A stretch of DNA of 64,000 nt. It comes from Cupriavidus sp. D384. Its GTDB lineage: Bacteria > Pseudomonadota > Gammaproteobacteria > Burkholderiales > Burkholderiaceae. Position numbers and translations under genes: made by a program. This document shows, piece by piece, positions 48,245-60,711 of the stretch; positions within the stretch are counted from its first letter, which is position 1, and every line of letters begins with the position of its first letter. The stretch is from positions 248,001 to 312,000 of the forward strand of contig NZ_BBQI01000009.1 in NCBI RefSeq assembly GCF_001652915.1, given 5' to 3'. The notes under the pieces were generated by a model, which worked only from the letters and a program-made list of their open reading frames with translations, had not been told where the DNA came from and ran no database searches.

Positions 48245-49138
48245 ATGCATGCAGTTTTTGGACCGGCCGGCGCCGCCACGCTCGATTCGCTGGCGGCGCT
48301 GCCGGCGCCTTTCCTGATCGTCGCGGCCGGCCTGCTGGGTCTGCTCGTAGGCAGTTTCCTCAATGTCGTGATCCATCGCCTGCCGAAGATGATGGATTAC
48401 GAAGAGGCCAACTACATCGCCGAACTCCGCGACGAGCCGCTGCCGCATCCCGGGCGCTACAACCTCATGGTGCCGCGCTCGGCCTGCCCGCACTGCGGGC
48501 ACCAGATCGCAGCCTGGGAGAACGTCCCGGTCGTCAGTTACCTGTTCCTGCGCGGCAGGTGTTCGTCGTGCAAGGCGCCCATCAGCGTCCGGTACCCGCT
48601 GGTGGAGGCCGTAAGCGGGGCCCTGACCGCGCTGGCGATGTGGCATTTTGGCCCGACCGTACAGGCCCTGGCGGCCATCGTCATGATCTGGGCCCTGGTG
48701 GCGCTGTTCCTGATCGACGCCGATACCCAGCTGCTGCCTGACCAGATCACGCTGCCGCTGCTGTGGCTGGGCCTGCTGCTGAACCTGCAGGGCTGGTTTG
48801 CGCCGCTGGCCGACGCCGTGATCGGTGCCGCCGCTGGCTACATGGTGCTGTGGACCGTCAACCTGGTGTTCACGCTGGTGCGCGGACAGGCCGGCATGGG
48901 CCATGGCGACTTCAAGCTCATGGGCGCGCTGGGCGCCTGGTTTGGCTGGCAGGCGCTGCCGGCGCTGATTCTGATGTCGTCGATCGTTGGCGCCGTCATT
49001 GGCGGCCTGATGCTGGTGGTCCAGCGCAAGGGCCGCGAGACGCCGTTCCCGTACGGCCCGTACATTGCCGGGGCCGGGCTGATCGTGCTGTTCCTGGGCC
49101 CGGACGTGCTGCCGCTGGGCCTGATCGCGGGCCACTAG
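48245..49138 (+). CDS. pilD: Prepilin peptidase/N-methyltransferase PilD
   Basis: A 297-residue inner-membrane aspartyl protease that cleaves prepilin leaders and methylates the new N-terminus. The methylase-side cysteine pairs are [11 protein letters not shown] and [16 protein letters not shown]. The protease aspartates are in [11 protein letters not shown] and [14 protein letters not shown]. About eight transmembrane helices. It forms an operon with pilB and pilC, and coaE follows. Confidence 0.95.
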   Translation: MHAVFGPAGAATLDSLAALPAPFLIVAAGLLGLLVGSFLNVVIHRLPKMMDYEEANYIAELRDEPLPHPGRYNLMVPRSACPHCGHQIAAWENVPVVSYLFLRGRCSSCKAPISVRYPLVEAVSGALTALAMWHFGPTVQALAAIVMIWALVALFLIDADTQLLPDQITLPLLWLGLLLNLQGWFAPLADAVIGAAAGYMVLWTVNLVFTLVRGQAGMGHGDFKLMGALGAWFGWQALPALILMSSIVGAVIGGLMLVVQRKGRETPFPYGPYIAGAGLIVLFLGPDVLPLGLIAGH

Positions 49139-49205
49139 GATCGCCAGACCGCCGGCTTCGCAATCAGGGCAGTCAAAACTGGTATCGTTGGGGCACCATT
49201 CGCCT

Positions 49206-49850
49206 ATGACTCCCCTGCCTGCCCCCATGCTGGAAATCGGCCTTACTGGCGGTATCGGCTCCGGCAAGACCCGCGTCGCGGACATGTTTGCCGGGCGCGG
49301 TGCCGCGTTGATCGATACCGACCTGCTCGCCCACGAGATCACCGCGCCCGGTGGCGCGGCCATCGCACCGCTGGTGGAAGCCTTCGGCCCGCGCTGCCTG
49401 CGATCCGATGGCGCGATGGACCGCGACGCGATGCGCGCGCTGGTGTTCTCCGACCCTTCCGCCAAAGCCCGGCTCGAAGGCATCACCCACCCCCTGATCC
49501 GCGAGCTGACCGAAGCGCGCGCCGCCGCCGTCCGGTCTGCGGGCCAGCATCCCTATCTGATCTACGTGGTGCCGCTGCTCGTGGAATCGGGCACGTGGCG
49601 CGCGCGCGTGGGGCGCGTTCTGGTGGTCGACTGCCAGGAAGAAACGCAGGTGGCGCGGGTCATGGGCCGGAACGGGTTCACGCGTGACCAGGTGCTGGCC
49701 ATCATGCAAAGGCAGGCCACCCGGGCGGCACGCCTGGCCGTGGCCGATGACGTGATCGATAACGATGGCCCGCCCGAAGCACTCGCGCCGCAGGTGGCGC
49801 GTCTCGATGCGCTGTATCGCCGCCTGTCGGCGAGTCCGGCCGGCGCATGA
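49206..49850 (+). CDS. coaE: Dephospho-CoA kinase
   Basis: A 214-residue enzyme, last step of coenzyme A synthesis. The P-loop is [17 protein letters not shown], then [15 protein letters not shown] and the lid ITHPLIRE. An ATG at 49227 (MLEIGLTGG) is an alternative start. It sits between pilD and zapD, the classic proteobacterial pilD-coaE-zapD-yacG order. Confidence 0.95.
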   Translation: MTPLPAPMLEIGLTGGIGSGKTRVADMFAGRGAALIDTDLLAHEITAPGGAAIAPLVEAFGPRCLRSDGAMDRDAMRALVFSDPSAKARLEGITHPLIRELTEARAAAVRSAGQHPYLIYVVPLLVESGTWRARVGRVLVVDCQEETQVARVMGRNGFTRDQVLAIMQRQATRAARLAVADDVIDNDGPPEALAPQVARLDALYRRLSASPAGA

Positions 49851-50109
49851 GACGACCCAAGGATCACCCGGTTGGGTATATCGCGGCGCCGGCGCTGTCC
49901 GGTCTGGGCAGTCCGGGGAACTTTCGATTTGTCCTTGGGCTCCGACTCGCATAGAATGCGCTGAAACATGCCGGGGAAAAAGCACCGAGTGACGGCTCCC
50001 GGCCTCTGCCCCACGACTGGGCCACCAGCGTGCGCAGAGAAACCGGCGGCATGACCGCCGGGCGCCCTCGCCTACGAACCGCCATTCGGCGCGCAGCACG
50101 GATAACGAC

Positions 50110-50868
50110 TTGATCCTGTACGAATATCCTTTCAACGAACGCATCAGGACGCTCCTGCGCCTGGAAGACCTGTTCGATCGGCTGGATTATTTCCTCGGGC
50201 AGGAACATCCGCTGCAGCACCACGTTGCCATCACCACGATCTTCGAGATCATCGACGTGGCCGGCCGTGCCGACCTCAAGACCGACCTGATCAAGGAACT
50301 GGAGCGCCAGCGCCAGGCCCTGGCGCCGTTGCGTGCCAATCCGCATATCGACCAGGATGCGCTGGTGGCCGTCGTCACCGAAGTCGAACAGGGCATTGCC
50401 GCGCTGAGCCAGACCGTTGGCAAGGCCGGTCAGTTGCTGACCGACAACGAGTGGCTCACCAGCATCCGCAGCCGCGCCATCATTCCGGGCGGCACCTGCG
50501 AGTTCGACCTGCCGGCGTACTACGCCTGGCAACACCATCCCGCCGAAGACCGCCGTGCCGATATCCTCAAGTGGGCCCGGCCGCTGACCTCGCTGCGCAT
50601 GGGTGCGACCATCGTGCTGCGCCTGCTGCGCGAGTCGGGCCAGAGCGGCAAGGTCATCGCCACGGGCGGCAGCTATCAGCAGATGCTGTCTGGCCGCAGC
50701 TACCAGCTGATGCAGGTGTACCTGGACGAATCGCTGCTGGCCTTCATTCCCGAGATGAGCGCCAACAAGTACATGCTCTGGGTGCGCTTTACCCAGCAGG
50801 ACGGCGACATGCGGCCGCGCTCGGTCGACGCGGACATCCCCTTCCTGCTCAAACTCTGTAACTTCTGA
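50110..50868 (+). CDS. zapD: Cell division protein ZapD
   Basis: A 252-residue protein that cross-links FtsZ filaments at the Z-ring. The family start [23 protein letters not shown] and ending [14 protein letters not shown] are conserved. The start codon is TTG at 50110 with only a weak GGATA upstream; the family N-terminus supports it. yacG follows 8 bases later. Confidence 0.94.
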   Translation: MILYEYPFNERIRTLLRLEDLFDRLDYFLGQEHPLQHHVAITTIFEIIDVAGRADLKTDLIKELERQRQALAPLRANPHIDQDALVAVVTEVEQGIAALSQTVGKAGQLLTDNEWLTSIRSRAIIPGGTCEFDLPAYYAWQHHPAEDRRADILKWARPLTSLRMGATIVLRLLRESGQSGKVIATGGSYQQMLSGRSYQLMQVYLDESLLAFIPEMSANKYMLWVRFTQQDGDMRPRSVDADIPFLLKLCNF

Positions 50869-50876
50869 AGTCCGCG

Positions 50877-51068
50877 ATGCCAGCCGTCGTCAAGTGTCCC
50901 ACCTGCGGCAAGGATGTTGCCTGGGTGCCGGAAAACAAGTTCCGCCCGTTCTGCTCCGATCGCTGCAAGCAGATCGACCTGGGCGCCTGGGCATCCGAGA
51001 AATACGTCATCGGCGGCAAGCCGGATGAAACGCCATCGCCAGACCTGCCGGCGGACGAGGAAGACTGA
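50877..51068 (+). CDS. yacG: DNA gyrase inhibitor YacG (zinc-binding)
   Basis: A 63-residue zinc protein. The ligands C7, C10, C26 and C30 ([23 protein letters not shown]) define the family, shown in E. coli to bind GyrB. It is the last gene of the pil-coaE-zapD cluster and converges with the NUDIX gene. Confidence 0.93.
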   Translation: MPAVVKCPTCGKDVAWVPENKFRPFCSDRCKQIDLGAWASEKYVIGGKPDETPSPDLPADEED

Positions 51069-51108
51069 AGACTCGCCGCCTGGCTTGGCCGGGCCTGTTT
51101 ACCTGCAT

Positions 51109-51552
51109 TCAGCTGGCGCTGGATTCCTGCGCCAGCCAGTCGACAACCGGGATTGTCGCCGGTAGCAACGGCCCGACGTCCACGGGCACTGCCTGCCAGG
51201 AAAACGCCTGGCCTTCCCTGCCGACCGGCTCGCCGCGCCAATCGGTGATCTTGCAGAAATACAGCCGCACATAGGCGTGCGGGTAATCATGTTCAAGCGT
51301 GTGCCAGCGTTCGCTGCGCAGGATGTCGAGCCCCAGTTCCTCGTGGAGTTCGCGCGCCAGCGCGTCCTCGACGGATTCGCCCGGTTCCAGCTTGCCGCCC
51401 GGGAATTCCCAGTAGCCTTCGTACGGCTTGCCCGCCGGGCGCTGTGCCAGCAGGAAGCGGCCATCGGGCTGGACCATGACGCCCACGGCCACCTCGGTGA
51501 CCTTGCGCGTCTGCCCGTCGGCCGTCGTCACGGTTTCCATCTGCGCCGTCAT
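51109..51552 (-). CDS. NUDIX hydrolase, MutT-type (probable 8-oxo-dGTP diphosphatase)
   Basis: A 147-residue NUDIX enzyme. The NUDIX box GGKLEPGESVEDALARELHEELGL is complete, preceded by FLLAQRPAGKPYEGYWEFPGG, typical of MutT proteins that remove oxidised guanine nucleotides. MutT is commonly found by secA/argJ in this group. It is 6 bases downstream of the DUF815 gene. Confidence 0.88.
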   Translation of the reverse strand: MTAQMETVTTADGQTRKVTEVAVGVMVQPDGRFLLAQRPAGKPYEGYWEFPGGKLEPGESVEDALARELHEELGLDILRSERWHTLEHDYPHAYVRLYFCKITDWRGEPVGREGQAFSWQAVPVDVGPLLPATIPVVDWLAQESSAS

Positions 51553-51558
51553 CGCCCG

Positions 51559-52449
51559 TTATTCCTTGTCAGCCACAAACGGCTTGCCATGCTTGCCGCC
51601 CCAGTCGCGCGCAAATTGCCAGGCCACCCGGCCTGAACGCGAGCCGCGCTCCAGCGCCCAGACCAGCGCGTCGCCGCGCGCCGCCTCGATATCGGCCGGC
51701 GTGCAGCCGAAGTGCGACAGCCAGTGTCCGACGATCGCCAGGTATTCGTCCTGCTTCGGCGGATAGAACGACAGCCACAGGCCGAAGCGCTCGGACAGCG
51801 AAATCTTCTCTTCCACCACCTCGCCCGGATGGATCTCGCCATCTGACGTGTGCTGGTAGGTCTCGTTGTCCTTCATGTACTCGGGCAGCAGATGGCGCCG
51901 GTTCGACGTGGCATAGATCAGCACGTTGTCCGATTGCGCGGCCACCGAGCCGTCGAGCGCCGATTTCAGCGACTTGTAGCCCGACTCGCCATCCTCGAAC
52001 GACAGGTCGTCGCAGAAGATCACAAAACGCTCCGGGCGCGAAGCCAGCTTCTCGACGATATCGCCCAGGTCGCCCAGGTCGTCCTTGTCCACTTCCACCA
52101 GGCGCAGCCCGTCCTGCACGAATTCGTTCAGGATGGCCTTGATCAGCGACGACTTGCCCGTGCCGCGTGCGCCGGTCAGCAGCACGTTGTTGGCCGGCAG
52201 GCCTTTGACGAACTGGCGCGAATTGGCCACGATCGCGTCTTTCTGGCGATCGATGTTCTTCAGGTCGGTCAGGTGAATCGGCGGCAGCTGGCGGATCGCC
52301 TGCAGATAGCCGATGTTGCCAAACAGACTCTGCCGCTTGCGCCAGCGGAATGCCACCGCCTCCTTCCAGTCCGCTGCGGTCAGTTCGGGCGGCAGCCATT
52401 GTTCAAGGCGGGCAAGGAAGTTGTCGAGGCGGGCAGCAAGGTCGGACAT
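51559..52449 (-). CDS. DUF815 family AAA-type ATPase
   Basis: A 296-residue ATPase of unknown function. Walker A is LLTGARGTGKSSLIKA (about 88-103), Walker B FVIFCDDLSFEDGE, sensor 1 IYATSNRRHL. The C-terminal part (GLWLSFYPPKQDEYLAIV) is typical of DUF815. It lies between argJ and mutT in many betaproteobacteria, so it is core, not accessory. Confidence 0.9.
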   Translation of the reverse strand: MSDLAARLDNFLARLEQWLPPELTAADWKEAVAFRWRKRQSLFGNIGYLQAIRQLPPIHLTDLKNIDRQKDAIVANSRQFVKGLPANNVLLTGARGTGKSSLIKAILNEFVQDGLRLVEVDKDDLGDLGDIVEKLASRPERFVIFCDDLSFEDGESGYKSLKSALDGSVAAQSDNVLIYATSNRRHLLPEYMKDNETYQHTSDGEIHPGEVVEEKISLSERFGLWLSFYPPKQDEYLAIVGHWLSHFGCTPADIEAARGDALVWALERGSRSGRVAWQFARDWGGKHGKPFVADKE

Positions 52450-52518
52450 GGGGCGCTTCTTCTCAGACGAAAGGCGGGATACGAAAGACGACAGGCGAAA
52501 ACTTGAAAGTTTTACGAC

Positions 52519-53745
52519 TTACGAACGGTAATCGGCGTTGATCGACACGTAGTCGTGCGACAGGTCGCAGGTCCATACCGTGGCCTCGGCATTGCCGCGG
52601 CCCAGCGCGATACGCACCGTGATCTCGGCCTGCTTCATCACGCGCTGGCCGTCTTCCTCGCGATATTCGGGGTTGCGGCCACCGTCGCGTGCCACCCAGA
52701 CGTCGTCCAGCCACAGGTTGACGCGGTCCACATCGAGGTCGTTGACGCCGGCGTAGCCGACGGCAGCCAGGATACGGCCCAGGTTGGGGTCCGACGCATA
52801 GAACGCGGTCTTGACCAGCGGCGAATGGGCCACGGCATAGGCAATCTGGCGGCATTCCGCCACATCCTTGCCGCCTTCCACGCGGATCGTCATCAGCTTG
52901 GTGGCGCCTTCGCCATCGCGCACGATCATCTGGGCCAGCTCCTGGGCCAGCGACGTCACGGCGTCGCGCAGCGCTTCGAAGGCCGCGCCTTCGGCGCTGG
53001 TCACGCTGGCGCCGGACTTGCCCGAGGCGATCAGCACGAACGAGTCATTGGTCGACGTATCGCCATCGATCGTGATGCTGTTGAACGAATGGTCGGCCGC
53101 GTGCGACACCAGCTTCTGCAGCACAGGCTGCGCCACGGCAGCGTCCATGGCGATAAAGCCAAGCATCGTCGCCATGTTCGGGCGGATCATGCCGGCGCCC
53201 TTGCTGATACCCGACAGGGTCACGGTCTTGCCGTCAATCTGCACCGTGCGCGATGCGGCCTTCGGCTGCGTGTCGGTGGTCATGATCGATTCGGCAGCCG
53301 CCAGCCAGTTGTCGGCACGCGCATTGGTGATGGCCGCGGGCAGCGCCGCGGTCAGGCGATCCACCGGCAATTGCTCCAGGATCACGCCGGTCGAGAACGG
53401 CAGCACCTGGTTGGCGGCGATGCCGAGTTGCTTCGCCAGTGCGTCGCACGTGGCACGAGCCGCAGCCAGGCCCGGCTCGCCGGTGCCGGCATTGGCATTG
53501 CCCGTATTGACCACCAGCGCGCGAATGCCCGCGCCGGCAGCCAGGTGCTCACGGCAAACCTGCACCGGCGCAGCGCAGAAGCGGTTCTGCGTGAAGACAC
53601 CCGCCACCGTGCTGCCTTCGGCAACCTTCACCACCAGCACGTCCTTGCGATTGGCCTTGCGGATGCCGCCCTCGGCCCAGCCGAGTTCGACGCCAGCAAC
53701 GGATTTCAGGTTTTCTGCCTGCGGCAGGGGCAAGTTCACGGGCAT
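52519..53745 (-). CDS. argJ: Bifunctional glutamate N-acetyltransferase/amino-acid acetyltransferase ArgJ
   Basis: A 408-residue enzyme that transfers acetyl from N-acetylornithine to glutamate in the cyclic arginine pathway. Self-cleavage before the nucleophile Thr occurs in [12 protein letters not shown] (about 185-196). NTGNANAGTG and the C-terminal [15 protein letters not shown] are conserved. The start at 53745 has AAGGAA upstream; an earlier ATG at 53790 is inside the hairpin region and less likely. Confidence 0.96.
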   Translation of the reverse strand: MPVNLPLPQAENLKSVAGVELGWAEGGIRKANRKDVLVVKVAEGSTVAGVFTQNRFCAAPVQVCREHLAAGAGIRALVVNTGNANAGTGEPGLAAARATCDALAKQLGIAANQVLPFSTGVILEQLPVDRLTAALPAAITNARADNWLAAAESIMTTDTQPKAASRTVQIDGKTVTLSGISKGAGMIRPNMATMLGFIAMDAAVAQPVLQKLVSHAADHSFNSITIDGDTSTNDSFVLIASGKSGASVTSAEGAAFEALRDAVTSLAQELAQMIVRDGEGATKLMTIRVEGGKDVAECRQIAYAVAHSPLVKTAFYASDPNLGRILAAVGYAGVNDLDVDRVNLWLDDVWVARDGGRNPEYREEDGQRVMKQAEITVRIALGRGNAEATVWTCDLSHDYVSINADYRS

Positions 53746-53787
53746 GTTCGTTTCCTTTGCTGCAAATTGTGTGATGCACCTGATGAA

Positions 53788-53822
53788 CATGCCCGCTTGA
53801 GCGGCAGGCTCAAGCGGGCATG
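53788..53822. terminator. Perfect 15-bp hairpin between secA and argJ
   Basis: CATGCCCGCTTGAGC (53788-53802) pairs exactly with GCTCAAGCGGGCATG (53808-53822) around GGCAG. It probably marks the 3' end of the secA mRNA, but neither strand has a T tract, so it may be a processing or stability element. Confidence 0.6.
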
Positions 53823-53882
53823 TCCAGGGATTCGGTCGGTGCCGCGCCGCGTCGGCGCGTCACCGGCAGTGACGGGCTGGCT

Positions 53883-56675
<2,793 letters not shown>

Positions 56676-56918
56676 CGAGTGCTTTCACCTGCGCGGCAGA
56701 CCGGTACGAGACCCGCCAAACCCGCGCGAGGAATGGGTAGATTGGCGCAAAACGCCGAGTTTATCATGTGCCGATGTCCTGACCGGACCTGTCGCCAGCA
56801 CGGATTCTGTACAGGTACAACAGCCCGGCCCCCTTGACTGGCGGCCTGTGCAGCAGGTTGGGACAGGCGCGCCGGCTTCAATGTTCCGGCCTCGTGGCCC
56901 CACGGCGATCCGTGACCA

Positions 56919-57863
56919 TCAGCGGATGGCCGTCCGGTCGGTCGGCACCGGGGCTGCAGCCAGGGGCGCCTGGGCCGGTGCGGGCGCCGCGGCGGTCAGG
57001 AAACCGCCCGGATTGCGGGGCACGCCGTTCACGTGAACCTCGAAATGCAGGTGCGCACCGGTAGACCGGCCCGTGCTGCCCACCCGTGCAATCAGCTGGC
57101 CCGGCCGGACCAGGTCACCTGCCTTTACCAGCACTTTCGATGCATGGGCATAGCGGGTCTTGAGGCCGTTGCCATGGTCGATATCGATCATGTTGCCGTA
57201 CTCGTGGTGCCATTCCGACGCCACCACGACCCCGCCGGCGGCAGCCACGATCGGCGTGCCGGCGAGCGCGACGAAGTCCACCCCATCGTGCTGCGACCGG
57301 CGGCCGGTAAAGGGATCGATGCGCGTGCCGAAGCCCGATCCATCGTAGCCAGACGCTACCGGCAGCACGCTGGGCTGACGGCGCTCGCGCATCTGGCGGT
57401 CCATCAGTGCGGTTTCGATCACGTCGAAATAGTCGGCGCGATGGTCGGCCTGCCGGCCCAGCCGCGCCAGTTCGTCGCGCAGTTCGGGCATCGTGAGGTC
57501 GCTGGACAGGGCCGGGCTGGCCGGGCCGCCGCGTGCCGGGCGATGGCGGAAATCGAAATCCCGGGGGGAGATGCCGGCCAGGCCGGACACGCGCTCGCCG
57601 AGCGCATCGAGGCGCACCATCTGGGCCTGTAGTTCACCCAGGCGGGCGGCCATCACGGCCAGGTTCTCGCGCAGGAAGGCGTTGTCGCGCGCGTGGCGGG
57701 TGACTTCCGGCGCCGATGCGTTACGGGCCAGCAGCCAGGTCAGCCCCGAAGAAGCCGCCGCCACCAGTGCGCACAGCACCAGGCCTGAGAGCACGACGCG
57801 CGCCCGCGTCAATTGAAAGCGAAACACCCGCGGCTCGCGCGGATGCAGCACGATGATTTGCAT
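56919..57863 (-). CDS. M23-family peptidoglycan metallopeptidase
   Basis: A 314-residue zinc endopeptidase anchored by one N-terminal helix (VVLSGLVLCALVAAASSGLTWLL). A helical coiled region is at about 50-110. The LytM domain (about 195-285) has the ligands in SQHDGVDF and GAHLHFEV, so it looks catalytically active. It probably cuts peptide cross-links during growth. It lies next to secA and divergent from the dciA-like gene, a conserved arrangement. The 243 bases to secA hold no clear gene. Confidence 0.92.
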   Translation of the reverse strand: MQIIVLHPREPRVFRFQLTRARVVLSGLVLCALVAAASSGLTWLLARNASAPEVTRHARDNAFLRENLAVMAARLGELQAQMVRLDALGERVSGLAGISPRDFDFRHRPARGGPASPALSSDLTMPELRDELARLGRQADHRADYFDVIETALMDRQMRERRQPSVLPVASGYDGSGFGTRIDPFTGRRSQHDGVDFVALAGTPIVAAAGGVVVASEWHHEYGNMIDIDHGNGLKTRYAHASKVLVKAGDLVRPGQLIARVGSTGRSTGAHLHFEVHVNGVPRNPGGFLTAAAPAPAQAPLAAAPVPTDRTAIR

Positions 57864-57969
57864 GACCGTTCCCCAATTCCCTAAGGACGGCGCCAGAAGG
57901 CACCGGCGCGCATGCAGGCATCGCATCCCGGCTCTCGGACGGGCAAGGATTGCGCGCTAGAATGCGCGC

Positions 57970-58473
57970 ATGCGCTTGTTCACCCACCACGCTCTCCAGA
58001 CCCCGAACGCCAAGCCTCTCAACGATTGGCTGGCGAAGTCCGGGCCGGTTTCCGCGCTGATGCAGACCGCGCGGCAACTGGCGTCACTGGAAGCGGAAGT
58101 CTTCGCGTTGCTGCCTCCCGCCCTGCGCAGCGGCATTGCGGTGGGCGGCATCAAGACCGACAACCGGGGCCCGCAGGCAGAGCAGACGCTGCTGTTGCTG
58201 GCCGCCCATGGAGCGGCCGCCGCGCGGGTCAGGCAAGTGGTGCCCACATTGCTTTCCCGGCTGCAACAACGAGGCTCGCAGGTTACTTCAATCCGTGTGC
58301 GGGTACAACCCGAGGTGGGCCGCGGCGACTGGGACACCGGTCCGGCCGAGCGCAAGCCGCGCACGCAGAACCTGTCGCAGGCCGGGCTGCAGAGCATGGA
58401 CGCGCTGGCGCACGACCTCGAGGATTCACCGCTGAAGGATGCCGTCCAGGCATTGCTGGCGCGTCATCGCTGA
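57970..58473 (+). CDS. DciA-like DUF721 protein
   Basis: A 167-residue protein of the DUF721/DciA family, whose members help load the replicative helicase DnaB in bacteria lacking DnaC. The N-terminal KPLNDWLAKSGPVSALMQTARQ and central LLLLAAHGAAAARVRQVVPTLL fit the family. The C-terminal tail is basic and low-complexity. The function is by homology only. Confidence 0.8.
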   Translation: MRLFTHHALQTPNAKPLNDWLAKSGPVSALMQTARQLASLEAEVFALLPPALRSGIAVGGIKTDNRGPQAEQTLLLLAAHGAAAARVRQVVPTLLSRLQQRGSQVTSIRVRVQPEVGRGDWDTGPAERKPRTQNLSQAGLQSMDALAHDLEDSPLKDAVQALLARHR

Positions 58474-58526
58474 AGCCGCGAAATTCCTGAAGCGTTTCAT
58501 TTTTCCGCTTCACGAGAATCCACGCT

Positions 58527-58594
58527 ATTTGCGTCGATGGCGCAAATACGGCGGACATCGCAGATCCTGATATTTCCCCGCATTTTTAAAATGC
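58527..58594. promoter_or_regulatory. Two palindromes upstream of the M20 amidohydrolase gene
   Basis: ATTTGCG-TCGATGG-CGCAAAT (58527-58547) and GCATTTT-T-AAAATGC (58580-58594) are perfect dyads 32 bases apart, 133-200 bases before the M20 start, in AT-rich DNA. They look like operator sites; the regulator is not in the window as far as I can tell. Confidence 0.5.
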
Positions 58595-58726
58595 CGGTCC
58601 TGCCGTGCACGTCATGTTTGCCGCGGGCAAAAGCATGACGTCGAGCAATTTGACAAATCCTTCCGGCCCATAGAATGGCCTCGGGCGTACATCACGACCC
58701 TTTGCATCGTTCAAAGGAGAAGCACC

Positions 58727-59899
58727 ATGTACCAGAGCATTCTGAAAGCCATTGCCGAAAGCGAGGACAAGTTCATCCGCATTCGACGACAGATCCACCA
58801 GCATCCGGAAATCGGTTTCGAGGAAACCCGGACCAGTGATCTCGTAGGAGAAATGCTGGAAGGCTGGGGCTACGAAGTGCATCGCGGTTTAGCTAAAACC
58901 GGGGTGGTCGGCACACTGAAGGTCGGCACCGGCAGCAAGCGCCTGGGCATCCGCGCCGACATGGACGCATTGCCCATGACCGAAAACAGTCAAAAGGAAT
59001 GGAGCAGCACCGTCCCCGGCAAATTCCACGGCTGCGGCCATGACGGACATACTGCCATCCTGTTATGCGCCGCGGAGTATCTGGCAAAAACCCGGAATTT
59101 CGACGGTACGCTGCATCTGGTTTTCCAGCCCGCAGAAGAATTGCTCTACGGCGGAAAAGTCATGGTGCATGACGGATTGTTCGAGCAGTTTCCCTGCGAT
59201 GCCATTTTCGCGATGCATAACATGCCGGGATTCAAGGAGTGCGAGTTCTATTTCAGGAAAGGCGCATTCATGGCGTCGTCCGATACGCTCCATATCGAAA
59301 TCACCGGCGTCGGCGGCCATGGCGCGATTCCCGAGAAAACCATCGATGCCACGCTGGTTGCCTGCCATGTCGGCACGGCGCTGCAGAGCATTGTCTCGCG
59401 CAATGTCTCGCCGTTTGAAGCGGCTGTGATCACCATCGGCAGCATCCAGTCCGGGGAGGCGCCAAACATTATCAACAGCAAGGCGCTTATGAAACTGAGC
59501 GTTCGCTCGTTGAATCCCACCGTCCGCACATTGCTGCTCAAGCGGATTGGCGAATTGGCCCAGATGCAGGCCCAGAGTTTTGGCGCCACCGCCGAAGTCA
59601 TGCATGTGAACGGGAGCCCGGTGCTGGTCAATGACGACCAGGCCACCGAGTTCGCCGCCGAGGTGGCGCGCGATGTGTTCGGCATGGACAAGGTACATAC
59701 CGATGCGCCTCAACTGCCCGGCAGCGAGGACTTCGCCTTCATGCTGGAGGCCAACCCGAACGGCAGCTACATGCTGATCGGCAGCGGCGACGACCCGGGC
59801 TATTGCATGGTGCATCACCCGGGTTACGACTTCAACGACAAATGCCTGGTGCCTGCCGCCGCATACTGGTGCGCCATGACCGAGCGCTTTCTCAAATAA
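58727..59899 (+). CDS. M20-family amidohydrolase (aminoacylase/hippurate hydrolase type)
   Basis: A 390-residue zinc amidohydrolase that cleaves N-acyl amino acids. Catalytic and metal motifs are complete: HQHPEIGFEE (about 24-33), GIRADMDALPM, HGCGHDGHTAIL, FQPAEE with the general-base Glu, and GSEDFAFML near the C-terminus. The substrate is unknown. The ribosome binding site AAAGGAG lies 9 bases upstream. The Mpv17-like gene starts 33 bases after, same strand. Codon usage is slightly more AT-rich than in the flanks. Confidence 0.93.
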   Translation: MYQSILKAIAESEDKFIRIRRQIHQHPEIGFEETRTSDLVGEMLEGWGYEVHRGLAKTGVVGTLKVGTGSKRLGIRADMDALPMTENSQKEWSSTVPGKFHGCGHDGHTAILLCAAEYLAKTRNFDGTLHLVFQPAEELLYGGKVMVHDGLFEQFPCDAIFAMHNMPGFKECEFYFRKGAFMASSDTLHIEITGVGGHGAIPEKTIDATLVACHVGTALQSIVSRNVSPFEAAVITIGSIQSGEAPNIINSKALMKLSVRSLNPTVRTLLLKRIGELAQMQAQSFGATAEVMHVNGSPVLVNDDQATEFAAEVARDVFGMDKVHTDAPQLPGSEDFAFMLEANPNGSYMLIGSGDDPGYCMVHHPGYDFNDKCLVPAAAYWCAMTERFLK

Positions 59900-59932
59900 C
59901 CCGGGCCAAGCCCGGATTCAGAGGCGCTTCCG

Positions 59933-60637
59933 ATGAAAACACAGGACCTGGCGCTGGTGGCGCTGCTCTGCCTGATGCTTCTGCCGTTTGCCGTTTTCCC
60001 CGAATGGCTCGCTGCCTACAAGACGTTCAATGGGCAGCACGGCATGGTGATGGCGTTTATCAAGTTTGGCATCCTGGCGACGCTGGGCGAAGTCATCGGG
60101 CAGCGCATTCGCACCGGCCGTTATCTGGAAAAGGGATTCGGCATGGTGCCGAGAATGGTGGTCTGGGGAATTCTCGGCCTCTTTATCAGCATGGCTTTCA
60201 AGGTCTTTGCCGTCGGATCCCCCTATTTTGCGGAATACCTGGGCATCGATGGCATCGTCGCGGCCATGGCAGGCGGGTTCACGATGCTGAAGCTGGCGGG
60301 CGCACTGATTATCAGCACCCTGATGAACCTGACGTTCTCGCCAGTGATGATGACCGCCCACAAGATCACTGACATGCATATCGCCCGATATCAGGGATCC
60401 TTGCGGGCATTGTGCCGGCCGATCGCCGTCGTGGAACACCTGAAGGCACTCGACTGGCAGACGCAATGGGGCTTTGTATTCAAGAAGACCATTCCCTTGT
60501 TCTGGATACCCGCCCATGGGCTGACCTTCCTGCTGCCGCCCGATTCCCAGATCCTGTTTGCGGCGGTGCTTGGTGTCGCACTGGGGATCGTGCTGGCCGT
60601 TGCGGGACCCAAACCGGCGAAGCCCCTGCCTGCCTGA
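59933..60637 (+). CDS. Mpv17/PMP22-like membrane protein
   Basis: A 234-residue polytopic membrane protein with about five helices. The C-terminal segment WGFVFKKTIPLFWIPAHG followed by LTFLLPPDSQILFAAVLG resembles the W..f.....W.P.h.l.F.lPp..r signature of eukaryotic Mpv17/PMP22 channel-like proteins, which have scattered bacterial relatives. The assignment is by eye and needs a profile search. It forms an apparent operon with the M20 gene and ends at a strong terminator. Function unknown. Confidence 0.65.
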   Translation: MKTQDLALVALLCLMLLPFAVFPEWLAAYKTFNGQHGMVMAFIKFGILATLGEVIGQRIRTGRYLEKGFGMVPRMVVWGILGLFISMAFKVFAVGSPYFAEYLGIDGIVAAMAGGFTMLKLAGALIISTLMNLTFSPVMMTAHKITDMHIARYQGSLRALCRPIAVVEHLKALDWQTQWGFVFKKTIPLFWIPAHGLTFLLPPDSQILFAAVLGVALGIVLAVAGPKPAKPLPA

Positions 60638-60650
60638 CTCCGGCCCAACA

Positions 60651-60683
60651 AAAAGCCCCCGCTCTTTCGAACGGGGGCTTTTT
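60651..60683. terminator. Bidirectional terminator between the Mpv17-like gene and lpxC
   Basis: AAAAGCCCCCG (60651-60661) pairs with CGGGGGCTTTT (60672-60682), with A and T runs on each side, so it can serve both convergent genes. Confidence 0.92.
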
Positions 60684-60711
60684 GCGTGCTGTCAGATCCG
60701 TCTGTCGACGC

